Positions 8,600 through 17,536 of a stretch of DNA of 64,000 nt are shown piece by piece. The notes beneath the pieces are model-generated. The model was not told where the DNA came from. It saw only the letters and a list, made by a program, of their open reading frames with translations, and made no database searches. Position 1 is the stretch's first letter. Each line of letters opens with the position of its first letter. The stretch spans positions 1 through 64,000 of the forward strand of contig NZ_SZUU01000013.1 in NCBI RefSeq assembly GCF_019583405.1. The letters are read 5' to 3'. This DNA comes from Bacteroides fragilis. GTDB lineage: Bacteria; Bacteroidota; Bacteroidia; Bacteroidales; Bacteroidaceae. The position numbers were made by a program, and so were the translations under genes.

Positions 8600-9460
8600 T
8601 TATCCCAAGTAAGATTTGAGCAATTTACTACGATTACTTTGTCTTAATCTTCTGATTGCTTTTTCTTTAATCTGACGAACACGCTCACGTGTGAGACCAA
8701 ATTTGTCGCCGATTTCCTCTAATGTCATTTCCTGTTGTCCGATACCGAAAAACATCTGAATGATTTCTTTTTCCCTATCGGTTAACGTAGAAAGAGCTCT
8801 ATCAATTTCCCTCGCAAGAGACTCATTAACCAGAGAACGGTCTGCCATGGGCGAATCATCGTTCACCAACACATCGAGCAGGCTATTGTCTTCTCCTTCA
8901 ACAAAAGGAGCATCCACCGAAATATGACGGCCGGATACTTTCAGCGTATCGGAGATCTTGTCAACCGGAATGTCCAGTTCACCTGCCAGCTCTTCGGGAG
9001 ACGGACGACGCTCGTTCTCCTGTTCGAACTTAGAGAAGGCCTTGCTGATTTTGTTCAGCGAACCAACCTGGTTCAACGGAAGACGAACGATACGGGATTG
9101 CTCTGCCAATGCCTGCAAAATAGACTGGCGAATCCACCATACAGCATAACTGATAAACTTAAAACCACGTGTTTCATCAAACTTCTCGGCAGCTTTGATC
9201 AGTCCTAAATTGCCTTCATTAATCAAGTCGGGCAAACTCAAACCTTGGTTCTGGTACTGCTTGGCTACGGATACGACGAAACGAAGATTGGCACGTGTCA
9301 GTTTCTCTAATGCCACACGGTCACCCTTACGAATGCGTTGAGCGAGTTCTACCTCTTCTTCCACAGTAATAAGGTCCTCGCGACCGATTTCCTGCAAATA
9401 CTTGTCAAGAGAAGCGCTCTCTCTGTTAGTGATACTTTTGGTAATCTTTAGTTGTCTCAT
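8600..9460 (-). CDS. rpoD: primary sigma-70 factor (sigma ABfr type)
   Basis: RNA polymerase sigma factor of 286 aa, short because it lacks region 1.1, as in Bacteroidetes primary sigmas. Region 1.2 is DKYLQEIGREDLIT (about 20-33). Region 2 includes RANLRFVVSVAKQYQNQGL, LPDLINEGNLGLIKA and the -10 recognition helix YAVWWIRQSILQAL. Region 4 carries LTDREKEIIQMFF and the helix-turn-helix TLEEIGDKFGLTRERVRQIK. It recognises TTTG/TAnnTTTG promoters, many of which are visible in this window. A TAACTTTG -7 lies at 9484-9491 (plus-strand complement). Confidence 0.93.
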   Translation of the reverse strand: MRQLKITKSITNRESASLDKYLQEIGREDLITVEEEVELAQRIRKGDRVALEKLTRANLRFVVSVAKQYQNQGLSLPDLINEGNLGLIKAAEKFDETRGFKFISYAVWWIRQSILQALAEQSRIVRLPLNQVGSLNKISKAFSKFEQENERRPSPEELAGELDIPVDKISDTLKVSGRHISVDAPFVEGEDNSLLDVLVNDDSPMADRSLVNESLAREIDRALSTLTDREKEIIQMFFGIGQQEMTLEEIGDKFGLTRERVRQIKEKAIRRLRQSNRSKLLKSYLG

Positions 9461-9557
9461 TCTTATAAAACAGATTTGGAGTGCAAAGTTACGACAATTT
9501 ATTTGTTAACGTATAAATTTCCACAACTTTTTCACCATTAATTATCTACTACTACAA

Positions 9558-9594
9558 ACAAAAAGAGTGTCGACTGGTTGATTGCCGGCACTCT
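9558..9594 (-). terminator. intrinsic terminator after htrA
   Basis: Minus strand: a 9-bp stem with one G-U pair (AGAGTGCCG pairing with CGACACTCT) followed by a T-run. It lies about 100 bp past the protease stop. Confidence 0.6.
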
Positions 9595-9694
9595 CTTTTC
9601 GATTTCCTTAGCTATTATTAAGCTACCAAATACTTTTTTCGGCAGACGATTCGCTGGTGTGACCATACTCACCACACAGCAGCTTTCAGCTAAT

Positions 9695-11242
9695 TTACTC
9701 CTGAGTCAAGTCTACAGCGTAATATCCGCGTTTTCCTGAAGGGAATACTCCTGTGAGGAAGAGCACCTGGTTCGGTGATTTCACAGCAGCTTTCATCACT
9801 TCTTCAAGATCGCTGACTTTACGCATCGGCTGATCGTTGGCTTTCAGGATGATGAAGCCCTTTCGTACACCGGCATCCGCCATCTTGCCCGAAGTCACTC
9901 CGGTCACCTGCAAACCGTATCCGAGATTGAGTTGTCTCTTCAAGTCGTCCGGCAACTCCTTAAAGGCAGCACCCAAAATCTCCATACCTGCATCCTTCAC
10001 AATCTTTGTTGTACCTTGTTCATTCTTCAACGTTACGTCGATATTCTTTTCTTTCTTGTCACGCATCACCTTCACGGTAACTTTATCACCCGGACGATGC
10101 TGTGCAATGGCTTCCTGCAAATCGGCGAAGTTCTGTACTTTCTTGCCATCGATGCCGATGATGATGTCGTTCACCTTGATATCGGAACCGGCAGCAGAAC
10201 CGCCATCCACAATCTCACGAACCCACACGCCGTCTACAACGCCAAACTCTTTGCGTTTATCGGCCAAAGTAGCTCCCGACTTGTCAATCGGCTGATCGGA
10301 CATCATGTCGCCGTCACCCGCAAGAGAAGTACCCTTGATTCCCAGCAATGCACGCTGTACGGTTCCGTATTGTTTCAGGTCGCTGACCACTTTGGTCATC
10401 ACGCTCGTCGGAATGGCAAAACCATATCCGGCATAAGCGCCTGTCGGTGAAGAAAGAACGGCATTGATACCAACCAGTTCACCTTTTGCATTGACCAAAG
10501 CTCCACCACTGTTTCCCTGATTGATAGCGGCGTCTGTCTGGATAAACGATTCCACACCGCCAATACCGTATACGCCCAAAGTACGTGCCTTGGCGCTGAC
10601 AATACCTGCGGTTACAGTCGAAGTCAGGTTGAAGGGGTTACCTACCGCCAAGACCCACTCTCCCACTTTCAGGGCATCCGAATCGCCGACAGGAATGGTC
10701 GGAAAATCATTTCCTTCGATTTTGACCAAAGCCAGATCCGAATTCGGGTCGGTACCGATCACACGGCCTTTAAACTCACGGTTGTCATTCAACTTCACAA
10801 CAATCTCGTCCGCTCCGTCAATCACATGGTTGTTGGTTACGATATAGCCATCCTTCGAAATGATGACTCCCGAACCGAAACCGACACGCGGCTGGGTCTG
10901 TACACGGCGCTGCTGTCTGCCTCCATTACCGAAAATATCTCCGAAGATCTCGGCAAACGGATCTCGCACGGTGACTGTTTGTTCTTTAGCTTGTTGAGTC
11001 GATTTTATATGTACCACAGCATGAAGCGAATTTTCTGCTGCCTGCGTCAGATCCACAGGCTGTGCATTAATGGCGTCATAAGCAGCCAAGCGGGCATTGG
11101 GATTCTGGCGGAACTGTTCGCTGAACGACAGGCTGTCTCTGTTTTCCGGTTTCAACATCGTATACGTTGTCACTCCGGCAACTCCTGCGCTGAGAAGAAC
11201 AACCGCTCCTACCCCAAGAATGTTTTTTGTTGTCTGTTTCAT
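9695..11242 (-). CDS. degP: periplasmic serine protease/chaperone of the DegP/HtrA family
   Basis: Envelope quality-control protease of about 515 aa. The signal/anchor segment is ILGVGAVVLLSAGVAGVTTY. The trypsin-like domain shows the triad His in VTNNHVIDGADEI, Asp in DPNSDLALVKIEG and Ser in QGNSGGALVN. Two PDZ domains follow (about residues 300-400 with VNDIIIGIDGKKV, and 420-515 with GFIILKANDQPM). I chose the ATG at 11242 (MKQTTKNIL); an ATG at 11260 would add six residues. The gene is downstream of, and in the same orientation as, the sigma factor's neighbours but has its own terminator, so it is probably transcribed alone. Confidence 0.92.
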   Translation of the reverse strand: MKQTTKNILGVGAVVLLSAGVAGVTTYTMLKPENRDSLSFSEQFRQNPNARLAAYDAINAQPVDLTQAAENSLHAVVHIKSTQQAKEQTVTVRDPFAEIFGDIFGNGGRQQRRVQTQPRVGFGSGVIISKDGYIVTNNHVIDGADEIVVKLNDNREFKGRVIGTDPNSDLALVKIEGNDFPTIPVGDSDALKVGEWVLAVGNPFNLTSTVTAGIVSAKARTLGVYGIGGVESFIQTDAAINQGNSGGALVNAKGELVGINAVLSSPTGAYAGYGFAIPTSVMTKVVSDLKQYGTVQRALLGIKGTSLAGDGDMMSDQPIDKSGATLADKRKEFGVVDGVWVREIVDGGSAAGSDIKVNDIIIGIDGKKVQNFADLQEAIAQHRPGDKVTVKVMRDKKEKNIDVTLKNEQGTTKIVKDAGMEILGAAFKELPDDLKRQLNLGYGLQVTGVTSGKMADAGVRKGFIILKANDQPMRKVSDLEEVMKAAVKSPNQVLFLTGVFPSGKRGYYAVDLTQE

Positions 11243-11450
11243 ACTATTCTTTTTATTCATTTAATTGTTAATATTCTACTTTCATTTAACATTTACGACG
11301 TTAAAATAACGACAAAAATCATTCTGTTATTCTCCTTGTCACTCTTTTTTGTTCTCTTTTAACAGTGAATCTGCAGAGCTTAACAGCGGTTAACGGCAGA
11401 GACTGACAAATTAGCATTCGTTGCATGACACACAAGTATTTAGAAGGCAG

Positions 11451-11535
11451 AAAAAAGACTTAAGCGTTTCCCTCGAAAGACCAAAGTCTTTTTGAGAAAC
11501 ACTTAAGTCTTTTCGGAAAACGCTTAAGCCTTTTA
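11451..11535. repeat. second dispersed element, copy A
   Basis: About 85 bp with alternating AGACTTAA and AAGTCTTTT arms and the core CGTTTCCCTCGAAA. The same arrangement recurs at 39488-39575. Both copies lie just past the stop codon of a minus-strand gene. Confidence 0.6.
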
Positions 11536-11547
11536 TGGAGAATGAAC

Positions 11548-12882
11548 TTAATAATTCAGGTAGTCTATATCCATATGATAACTCCATTGCGGGAAGTACA
11601 GGTTTCCCCCTTCCCACTCTACCTCCCCACGCTGGAAATCAACCGTTTCACTACGCGGATATTTCTTCTCGGGAACCAACGGCATGGAATAGTCACTGTT
11701 GACTATCATACGCCAGGAATCGATACCTCCCAGAAAGAACATCTTTTCTTCGGGATTGCCGGCAAATGCGGGAATGCCGAATGATTGATCTACCGGCACC
11801 CAGCCCGCGCCTTCGAAATAGACTTCCGCCCAATCGTGCAGGTTCCATGCACGGGGATGCATCATAAAGCCGCTCTGGAAACGGGCGGGAATGCCACTGC
11901 AACGGCAGAGGGTGATAAACAACAGGCTCACCTGCCCACAATCGCCGTGACGATTGTCGAGCACATATTCCGGAATATTCTCAATAGTGGAATATTCGCG
12001 GGCCGAGGCCCAGGGGAAATGATCGTTTATCCAACGGAAAATGCGCTGCGCCTTCAACAAAGGATTGGTTTCACCGGCTGTCAGATTGGCAGCCAGCTCT
12101 TTGATACGGGGTGTGAAGCGGATATGGGTTTCCCGTTCGGCAGTATATTCTTTATAAAGATCACCGACAGTATCATAAGGCAGTATATTTTCGGGCTTCA
12201 ACGGATGCCATTCGGCATACGAGGTATACTCAAAGGTTTCCGAAAAGACCGTCGGCTCACCGGGAATGGCCTGCTTCTCCATATAGAGGGTGCTGTGCCG
12301 GCATGAAGGCGGAGCCAATGTATAGCGGAGCTCGCTGGTATGTATCAGTTTCACGTTTTGCTGACGGGCCTGATCTGTCCGGGGATAGGGTAACCAGCAG
12401 CGGATCGTTTTTCCGGCAGGAACCGCGTTGCTGTCCACCGTCAGCGTGTAGGTGACCCGCATCCGCTTGGGCTGCACGACAGGCGTTCTTTCTTTCCTGA
12501 CAGCGGCCATCACTTCGGGCAGATGTTCTTTATTGACTTGTTCGCTCGTGCTCAGTGAAGTGCCTTCTTTCTCCATTTTGACGGCACAGCAGGCAGAGTC
12601 TATCCGGAACAGGTTGGGACCGGCATTGCGGAAATAACGTTTCTCCCCGTCGATCATCCGGCATTCAAGCGCTTTGCTCTCTTCCCATTGGCGCATCTGT
12701 TCGTCCGTCACGTCGGGAATGTATTTGCGGATATAGTCTTTCACCTGAGATTCGGTCAGACAGAAGTCCGCCAGCAACCGTTGGTGCAAGTCATCGTCCC
12801 AGTTGTAAGGCTTGGGAGCCTGCCGCGAAGTACAGGCTGAAAGGCTGATAAATACGGCAATTATATAAAGTAGTTTTTTCAT
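11548..12882 (-). CDS. transglutaminase-like cysteine hydrolase, lipoprotein
   Basis: Predicted exported peptidase-like protein of 444 aa. The lipoprotein signal is MKKLLYIIAVFISLSAC. The C-terminal transglutaminase-like core has the nucleophile Cys in RHGDCGQVSLLFI, the His in LHDWAEVYF and the Asp in GWVPVDQSFG. I used the ATG at 12882; a TTG at 12888 is less likely. It is the last gene of a three-gene minus-strand operon with the dipeptide epimerase and the NlpC/P60 hydrolase, which suggests breakdown of cell-wall peptides. Substrate specificity cannot be read from the sequence. Confidence 0.82.
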   Translation of the reverse strand: MKKLLYIIAVFISLSACTSRQAPKPYNWDDDLHQRLLADFCLTESQVKDYIRKYIPDVTDEQMRQWEESKALECRMIDGEKRYFRNAGPNLFRIDSACCAVKMEKEGTSLSTSEQVNKEHLPEVMAAVRKERTPVVQPKRMRVTYTLTVDSNAVPAGKTIRCWLPYPRTDQARQQNVKLIHTSELRYTLAPPSCRHSTLYMEKQAIPGEPTVFSETFEYTSYAEWHPLKPENILPYDTVGDLYKEYTAERETHIRFTPRIKELAANLTAGETNPLLKAQRIFRWINDHFPWASAREYSTIENIPEYVLDNRHGDCGQVSLLFITLCRCSGIPARFQSGFMMHPRAWNLHDWAEVYFEGAGWVPVDQSFGIPAFAGNPEEKMFFLGGIDSWRMIVNSDYSMPLVPEKKYPRSETVDFQRGEVEWEGGNLYFPQWSYHMDIDYLNY

Positions 12883-12913
12883 TATCAAAACAGTTTCAAA
12901 GGGTTACCCGCGT

Positions 12914-14065
12914 TCATAATTTAACCACACCAATTCCCGGAAGGTCGTTGAGGGTGATCTTGCCTTTTACAACCTCCATCCCTTTGAAGCGGTCGTTCGC
13001 TATCAGCAGGTTTCCGTCCAGATCGGCAAAATCGACGGCCGGAGAGAATTGTGCGGCGGCAGAGACTGCGCATGAAGTTTCCGTCATACAGCCTACCATC
13101 ACTTTCATGTCTAACGCCCGTGCCAACGTCACCATCTTCCAGGCTTCCCGCATACCGGTACACTTCATCAGCTTGATGTTTATCCCCGTAAAGGCTCCCT
13201 TCAATCCTGCCACATCAGTCAGCCGTTGCAAAGATTCGTCGGCAAAAACAGGTAACGGACTATGCTGGGTCACCCATGCAATATCGTCCAACTGTGCTTT
13301 GGGCATAGGCTGTTCAATCATTACAATTCCTTTTTCTTTCAGCCACTGAATCATGTCCAATGCATATTTCTTATCCGTCCACCCCTGATTGGCATCGACC
13401 GCAATAGGCAGATCGCTCACCGAACGGATCGTTTCAATCATCTGTTTGTCATTCTCACGCCCTAACTTCACTTTGAGGATATTGAACTGCCCGGCCACCT
13501 CAAGGGTCTTTTCACGTACCACCTCGGGGGTATCGATGCCTATCGTGAAAGTGGTCGAAGGTGCTTTAGCCTTATCCAGTCCCCAGATCCTGTACCAGGG
13601 TGCTCCCAGAAGTTTACCCACCAAGTCGTGCAACGCGATGTCTATGGCAGCTTTGGCAGCCGTATCTCCCGGAGTGATACCGTCTACATAAGCCAGTATA
13701 TCTTCCAGCCGGAACGGATCGTCGAACTGCTCCAGATCGACCTTCTTCAAAAAAGCCATCACCGAGTCTACCGTCTGTCCCAGATAAGGAGGCATCGAAG
13801 CCTCGCCATAACCGATGACTCCGTCATATTCTATCTCTACCTGCACATCGGGAGTGGTGGTTCGCGAATAAGTAGCCACCGTAAACACATGTTTCAGTTT
13901 CAGCTCGTAAGGAAAAAAGCGCAATTTCAGCTTTGCTCCCAGGCCGAGTTTGTTGATCGCAAATGAAGCGGGGCTCTTCTCGCCGGCAAAAACACCTTGC
14001 AATGACAGCCCCGAACCTATGGCGGCAAAAGCAGCGGTCTTGAGGAAATCTCTTCGGTTTTGCAT
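12914..14065 (-). CDS. L-Ala-D/L-Glu-type dipeptide epimerase (enolase superfamily)
   Basis: Enzyme of 383 aa related to characterised dipeptide epimerases; a B. thetaiotaomicron relative is known to me as a structurally studied member. A twin-arginine type leader (NRRDFLKTAAFAAIGSG) suggests export. The (beta/alpha)8 barrel shows the KVK motif with the catalytic Lys (NILKVKLG), metal ligands in VDANQG, MIEQP and FADES, and the second catalytic Lys in NIKLMKCTG. It probably epimerises the L-Ala-D-Glu of muropeptides released by the NlpC/P60 neighbour. It is 13 bp downstream of that gene. Confidence 0.88.
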   Translation of the reverse strand: MQNRRDFLKTAAFAAIGSGLSLQGVFAGEKSPASFAINKLGLGAKLKLRFFPYELKLKHVFTVATYSRTTTPDVQVEIEYDGVIGYGEASMPPYLGQTVDSVMAFLKKVDLEQFDDPFRLEDILAYVDGITPGDTAAKAAIDIALHDLVGKLLGAPWYRIWGLDKAKAPSTTFTIGIDTPEVVREKTLEVAGQFNILKVKLGRENDKQMIETIRSVSDLPIAVDANQGWTDKKYALDMIQWLKEKGIVMIEQPMPKAQLDDIAWVTQHSPLPVFADESLQRLTDVAGLKGAFTGINIKLMKCTGMREAWKMVTLARALDMKVMVGCMTETSCAVSAAAQFSPAVDFADLDGNLLIANDRFKGMEVVKGKITLNDLPGIGVVKL

Positions 14066-14078
14066 ATCTATTTTGAGT

Positions 14079-15281
14079 TTAGTTATAATACGGATTCGTA
14101 ACGGTGGTGTTTAAGGCTGCCTCCTTATTTATAGATGGCAACACACGGACTGCATACAGCAGGCGATTCAGGTTATACTCATCAAAATCGGCATCCGACG
14201 GATCGAAACTGCTGACATGGACATCGCCTTGTGAGTGAATGAACTTTTTATCACCCAGATAAATGGCCACATGAACCACACGCTCTTTCTTCCCGGCAGT
14301 GGCCTTCCGCCCGAAGAAAATCAAATCTCCCGGCTGAACATTACCGAAGTCAGGAGCAATGTCGATATGCTCGCCCACATAAGCCTGTTGAGAGGCATCA
14401 CGGGGAATGATGATATCGTGCATAAATAAGGCGGTACGTACAAAGCCGCTGCAATCGACTCCCTTCGAAGAAGTGCCCGCCCATAGATAAGGAATCCCCA
14501 TCATTGTATAAGCGGTGCGGATAATGCTTGAAGCGTCTTGCTTCAAAGAAGCACGCCACTCCTTTTCGGGCATCGATATCGATCGTGAGATATAAGCCTG
14601 CCGACCGTCCGGATAAGAGACTTTATAAAATCCGCCTTGCGTACCTTCGTACTTCAGGCGGTTTCCGGCTACCACGTCCGACACGGATTGAGACTTTTCA
14701 TCCGGCTGCTGATAAGTGAACCCATAATGCGACGTCACTACAATTTTATCTGCCTTGTTCCAGGCATCCAGCCCGGCTTTGGTGACCGGATGGATTCCTA
14801 CCCGGTGTACCCATGCGATATAATTATCAGGTGTCTGGATGCGATACCAGTTGCGATGTTGCAACACTTTAACGGGCATTCCCATCAATGCCTGGGTAGT
14901 CATCTCCGAAGAGAAATCATCCTCTACACGCATATTGCATACGGAGAGATTGACAATGCCGTACATCTTTCCTTCCAGGGCCACGCTGTCCGGAACCAGT
15001 TGCAGGCTGTCCCTCACTTCATAAGCCTTCTCTTCCAGTCCCGATAACAAAGCCGACTTAGCTTCCGCTGAGGTAGTCGCCCCCTTTACGGTAATCGTCT
15101 TTCCGGATACATCGTAATCCACATCCCAAAGGATGACACGCTTATCGGGAATGAACCGGTTGCGAACTTCACCGGACAACAGTTCTACATCTTGGGGAAG
15201 TGCGTTTTTCTTGTTCTCAGGAATACCTGTACAGGCGGACACTGCCAGAAGCAGCAATACAAAGGGCGTCATATTCTTCAT
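14079..15281 (-). CDS. NlpC/P60 endopeptidase with SH3 domains, lipoprotein
   Basis: Predicted gamma-D-glutamyl-diamino acid endopeptidase of 400 aa. Lipoprotein signal MKNMTPFVLLLLAVSAC. Two bacterial SH3-like regions (about 120-240) include NWYRIQTPDNYIAWVH. The NlpC/P60 domain has the catalytic Cys in SSKGVDCSGFVRTA and the His in VVHVAIYLGDKKF. First gene of the operon with the epimerase and the transglutaminase-like protein, an arrangement like the ykf muropeptide operons. A TATCTTTG lies just upstream at 15312-15319 (plus-strand complement). Confidence 0.9.
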   Translation of the reverse strand: MKNMTPFVLLLLAVSACTGIPENKKNALPQDVELLSGEVRNRFIPDKRVILWDVDYDVSGKTITVKGATTSAEAKSALLSGLEEKAYEVRDSLQLVPDSVALEGKMYGIVNLSVCNMRVEDDFSSEMTTQALMGMPVKVLQHRNWYRIQTPDNYIAWVHRVGIHPVTKAGLDAWNKADKIVVTSHYGFTYQQPDEKSQSVSDVVAGNRLKYEGTQGGFYKVSYPDGRQAYISRSISMPEKEWRASLKQDASSIIRTAYTMMGIPYLWAGTSSKGVDCSGFVRTALFMHDIIIPRDASQQAYVGEHIDIAPDFGNVQPGDLIFFGRKATAGKKERVVHVAIYLGDKKFIHSQGDVHVSSFDPSDADFDEYNLNRLLYAVRVLPSINKEAALNTTVTNPYYN

Positions 15282-15393
15282 GAAAGAAAGATTTGGGGGT
15301 TACATTTTTAGCAAAGATAGAAACTATTTCCGTTTTAGATATATTTTTTCAAAAATATTAAGAATAAGAGCTGAAATTGATTCACACGATGTT

Positions 15394-15573
15394 CACCACG
15401 GAGTAACACAGAGTTCCACAGAGTTTCACGAATGACATAAATTCACCACAGATTACGCAGATTATCACAGATTAATAATTTATTCTACTGAGAGTTATAT
15501 TAAAATATCTGTGTTAATCCTGTGTAATCCTGTGGTGAAAAAGAACTCTGTGCCCTCTGTGTCCTCTGTGGTG
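15394..15573. repeat. dispersed palindromic element, copy 3 (two nested pairs)
   Basis: An outer pair of the 'AGAGTAAC/AGAGGAC' type (15394-15425 and 15544-15573) encloses an inner pair of the 'AGATTA' type (15444-15473 and 15505-15538). It fills the gap between the NlpC/P60 gene and rnpB, just upstream of the rnpB promoter. Confidence 0.8.
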
Positions 15574-15596
15574 AACCGAACTAATCCTCCCTTCCG

Positions 15597-15628
15597 TTTG
15601 CTCAAACAAAATAATTCTTGTACTTTTG
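15597..15628 (+). promoter_or_regulatory. rnpB promoter
   Basis: TTTG at 15597-15600, a 20-bp spacer, and TACTTTTG at 15621-15628: a perfect Bacteroides consensus. The RNA is expected to start about 7 nt downstream, at about 15635, where the P1 helix begins. Confidence 0.8.
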
Positions 15629-15634
15629 CTGACC

Positions 15635-16009
15635 AAAGCAGTTGGCCGGTCTGTCGCGTGTATTTCGGTACAGGAGGAAAGTCCGGGCAACACAGAGCAT
15701 CCTACTTCCTAACAGAAAGCTGTCCGTGAGGGTAGAGTAACGTAGAAGAAAAGAACCGCCCCTCCCTCCGGGGAGAGGTAAGGGTGAGAAGGTGGAGTAA
15801 GAGCCCACCAGCCGTATGGTGACATATCGGGCTGTACGTCTTAGGAGTTGTAAGGTCATGTAAACCGGCGTTATGAGAGTTGCTCGCTCCATGTCGGAGG
15901 GTAGACCGCTAAAGTGGTGTGGTGACACCCCACTCAGATAAATGACAGGCACCTTGATTTATTCAGGGTACAGAACTCGGCTTACAGGCTGACTGCTTTT
16001 CTTTTTTTT
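15635..16009 (+). ncRNA. rnpB: RNase P RNA (class A) with 3' U-tract
   Basis: Catalytic RNA of RNase P, which matures tRNA 5' ends. The 5' AAAGCAGTTGGCC pairs with the 3' GGCTGACTGCTTT to form P1. The conserved GAGGAAAGTCCGGGC (CR I) is near 15675, and AGGGTAGACCGCT and ACAGAACTCGGCTTACAGG (CR V) are near the 3' end. About 366 nt, then CTTTTTTTT as terminator. The minus-strand ORF across it (15602-15952) is a shadow. Confidence 0.95.
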
Positions 16010-16028
16010 AATTTCAAATAACAGACCT

Positions 16029-17348
16029 ATGAATCAGCGTCTCTCCGATATATGGAAATTCATTACCTATGATATCTGGCGGATTACGGAAAGCGAAGTC
16101 ACCCGCACCAAGTTCTCGATATACAATATCATCAAAACGATCTATCTCTGCGTCAACCGCTTCAACAAAGACCGCATCGTAAACAAAGCCTCAGCACTGA
16201 CCTACAGCACACTGCTCGCCATTGTGCCCATCCTAGCCATCGTCTTTGCCATTGCACGCGGATTCGGTGTTTCCACTTTGATGGAAAGCCAGTTTCGTGA
16301 TGGTTTCGGAGGTTCCACCGAAGCGACGGATGTTATCCTGCAATTCGTAGACTCGTATCTGTCACAAACCAAAAACGGTATTTTTATCGGAGTCGGCCTG
16401 GTCATGTTGTTGTGGACCGTGCTCAACCTGGTCAGTAACATTGAAATCACCTTCAACCGCATCTGGCAAGTGAAAAAAGGACGCAGCATGTACCGCAAAA
16501 TCACCGATTATTTTTCAATGTTCCTGCTGATGCCGATCCTGATCGTGGTATCGGGAGGTCTTTCCATCTTTGTGGGCACTATGCTGAAGAGTATGGCGGA
16601 TTTTGTTTTGCTTGCTCCTATCCTGAAATTCCTGATCCGCCTGATTCCGTTCGTGCTGACCTGGCTGATGTTTACGGGACTCTACATCTTCATGCCCAAT
16701 ACGAAGGTAAAATTCAAGCATGCACTGATTTCCGGTATCCTTGCCGGTTCCGCTTACCAGGCATTTCAGTTCCTGTACATCAGCAGCCAGTTGTGGGTGT
16801 CCAAGTACAATGCCATTTACGGTAGTTTCGCCGCCCTGCCGATGTTCCTGTTATGGCTGCAAATATCATGGACCATCTGCCTGTTCGGTGCCGAACTGAC
16901 ATACGCCGGACAGAATATCCGTAACTTCAGTTTCGACAGAGACACGCAGAATATCAGTCGCCGTTACCGGGACTTCATCTCTATCCTGATAATGTCTCTT
17001 ATAGCCAAACGTTTTGAAAACAATGAAACGCCTTACACCGCCGAAGAGATATCCGAAGAGCATCGCATCCCTATCCGGCTGACCAACCAGATACTCTATC
17101 AACTGCAAGAGATTCATCTGATCCACGAAGTTGTGACCGATCAGAAAAGTGAAGACATCGCATATCAGCCTTCCATCGACATCAATCAACTGAACGTTGC
17201 TTTACTGCTCGACCGGCTGGATACTTACGGCTCAGAAGACTTCAAAGTAGATAAAGACGAGGAATTCAGCGAACAGTGGAAAGTATTACTCGACTCAAGG
17301 GAGGAATATTATAAAAAGGCAAGCAAAGTGCTGCTGAAAGACCTGTAG
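16029..17348 (+). CDS. YihY/BrkB-family inner-membrane protein
   Basis: 439 aa. The first about 300 residues are a BrkB-type membrane domain with six hydrophobic segments, including SALTYSTLLAIVPILAIVFA, FIGVGLVMLLWTVLNLVSNI and MFLLWLQISWTICLFGAEL. The remaining about 140 residues look cytoplasmic and contain a winged-helix-like part (TAEEISEEHRIPIRLTNQIL). The family was once called RNase BN, but that activity was misassigned; its true role is unclear. It follows rnpB by about 20 bp, so read-through from rnpB is possible. Confidence 0.88.
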   Translation: MNQRLSDIWKFITYDIWRITESEVTRTKFSIYNIIKTIYLCVNRFNKDRIVNKASALTYSTLLAIVPILAIVFAIARGFGVSTLMESQFRDGFGGSTEATDVILQFVDSYLSQTKNGIFIGVGLVMLLWTVLNLVSNIEITFNRIWQVKKGRSMYRKITDYFSMFLLMPILIVVSGGLSIFVGTMLKSMADFVLLAPILKFLIRLIPFVLTWLMFTGLYIFMPNTKVKFKHALISGILAGSAYQAFQFLYISSQLWVSKYNAIYGSFAALPMFLLWLQISWTICLFGAELTYAGQNIRNFSFDRDTQNISRRYRDFISILIMSLIAKRFENNETPYTAEEISEEHRIPIRLTNQILYQLQEIHLIHEVVTDQKSEDIAYQPSIDINQLNVALLLDRLDTYGSEDFKVDKDEEFSEQWKVLLDSREEYYKKASKVLLKDL

Positions 17349-17380
17349 TTCACTACAGGAGACAGTATCAAAACTCTTTT

Positions 17381-17481
17381 CACCACAGAGTAACACGGAG
17401 TCTCACAGAGTTTTTTTAGACATAAGAACAAAAGAACAAAAGGACAGATGATTCTTTATGTGTTCGTTTGTTCTTTTGTCT
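17381..17481. repeat. dispersed element copy 4 (left arm only) plus a 21-bp inverted repeat
   Basis: 17381-17411 carries only the left arm of the family (CACCACAGAGTAACACGGAG). It is followed by a separate inverted repeat: 17418-17438 against 17461-17481, 19 of 21 positions paired. It sits between convergent genes and may act as a terminator for both. Confidence 0.6.
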
Positions 17482-17536
17482 GAAATGGGTTTTCTTTATG
17501 TCTCCTACCCGCAGAGCCCATTTTGTATCACTCAGA

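Noticed and set aside
15602..15952. 116-codon minus-strand ORF
   Set aside because: Runs antisense through the conserved RNase P RNA gene.
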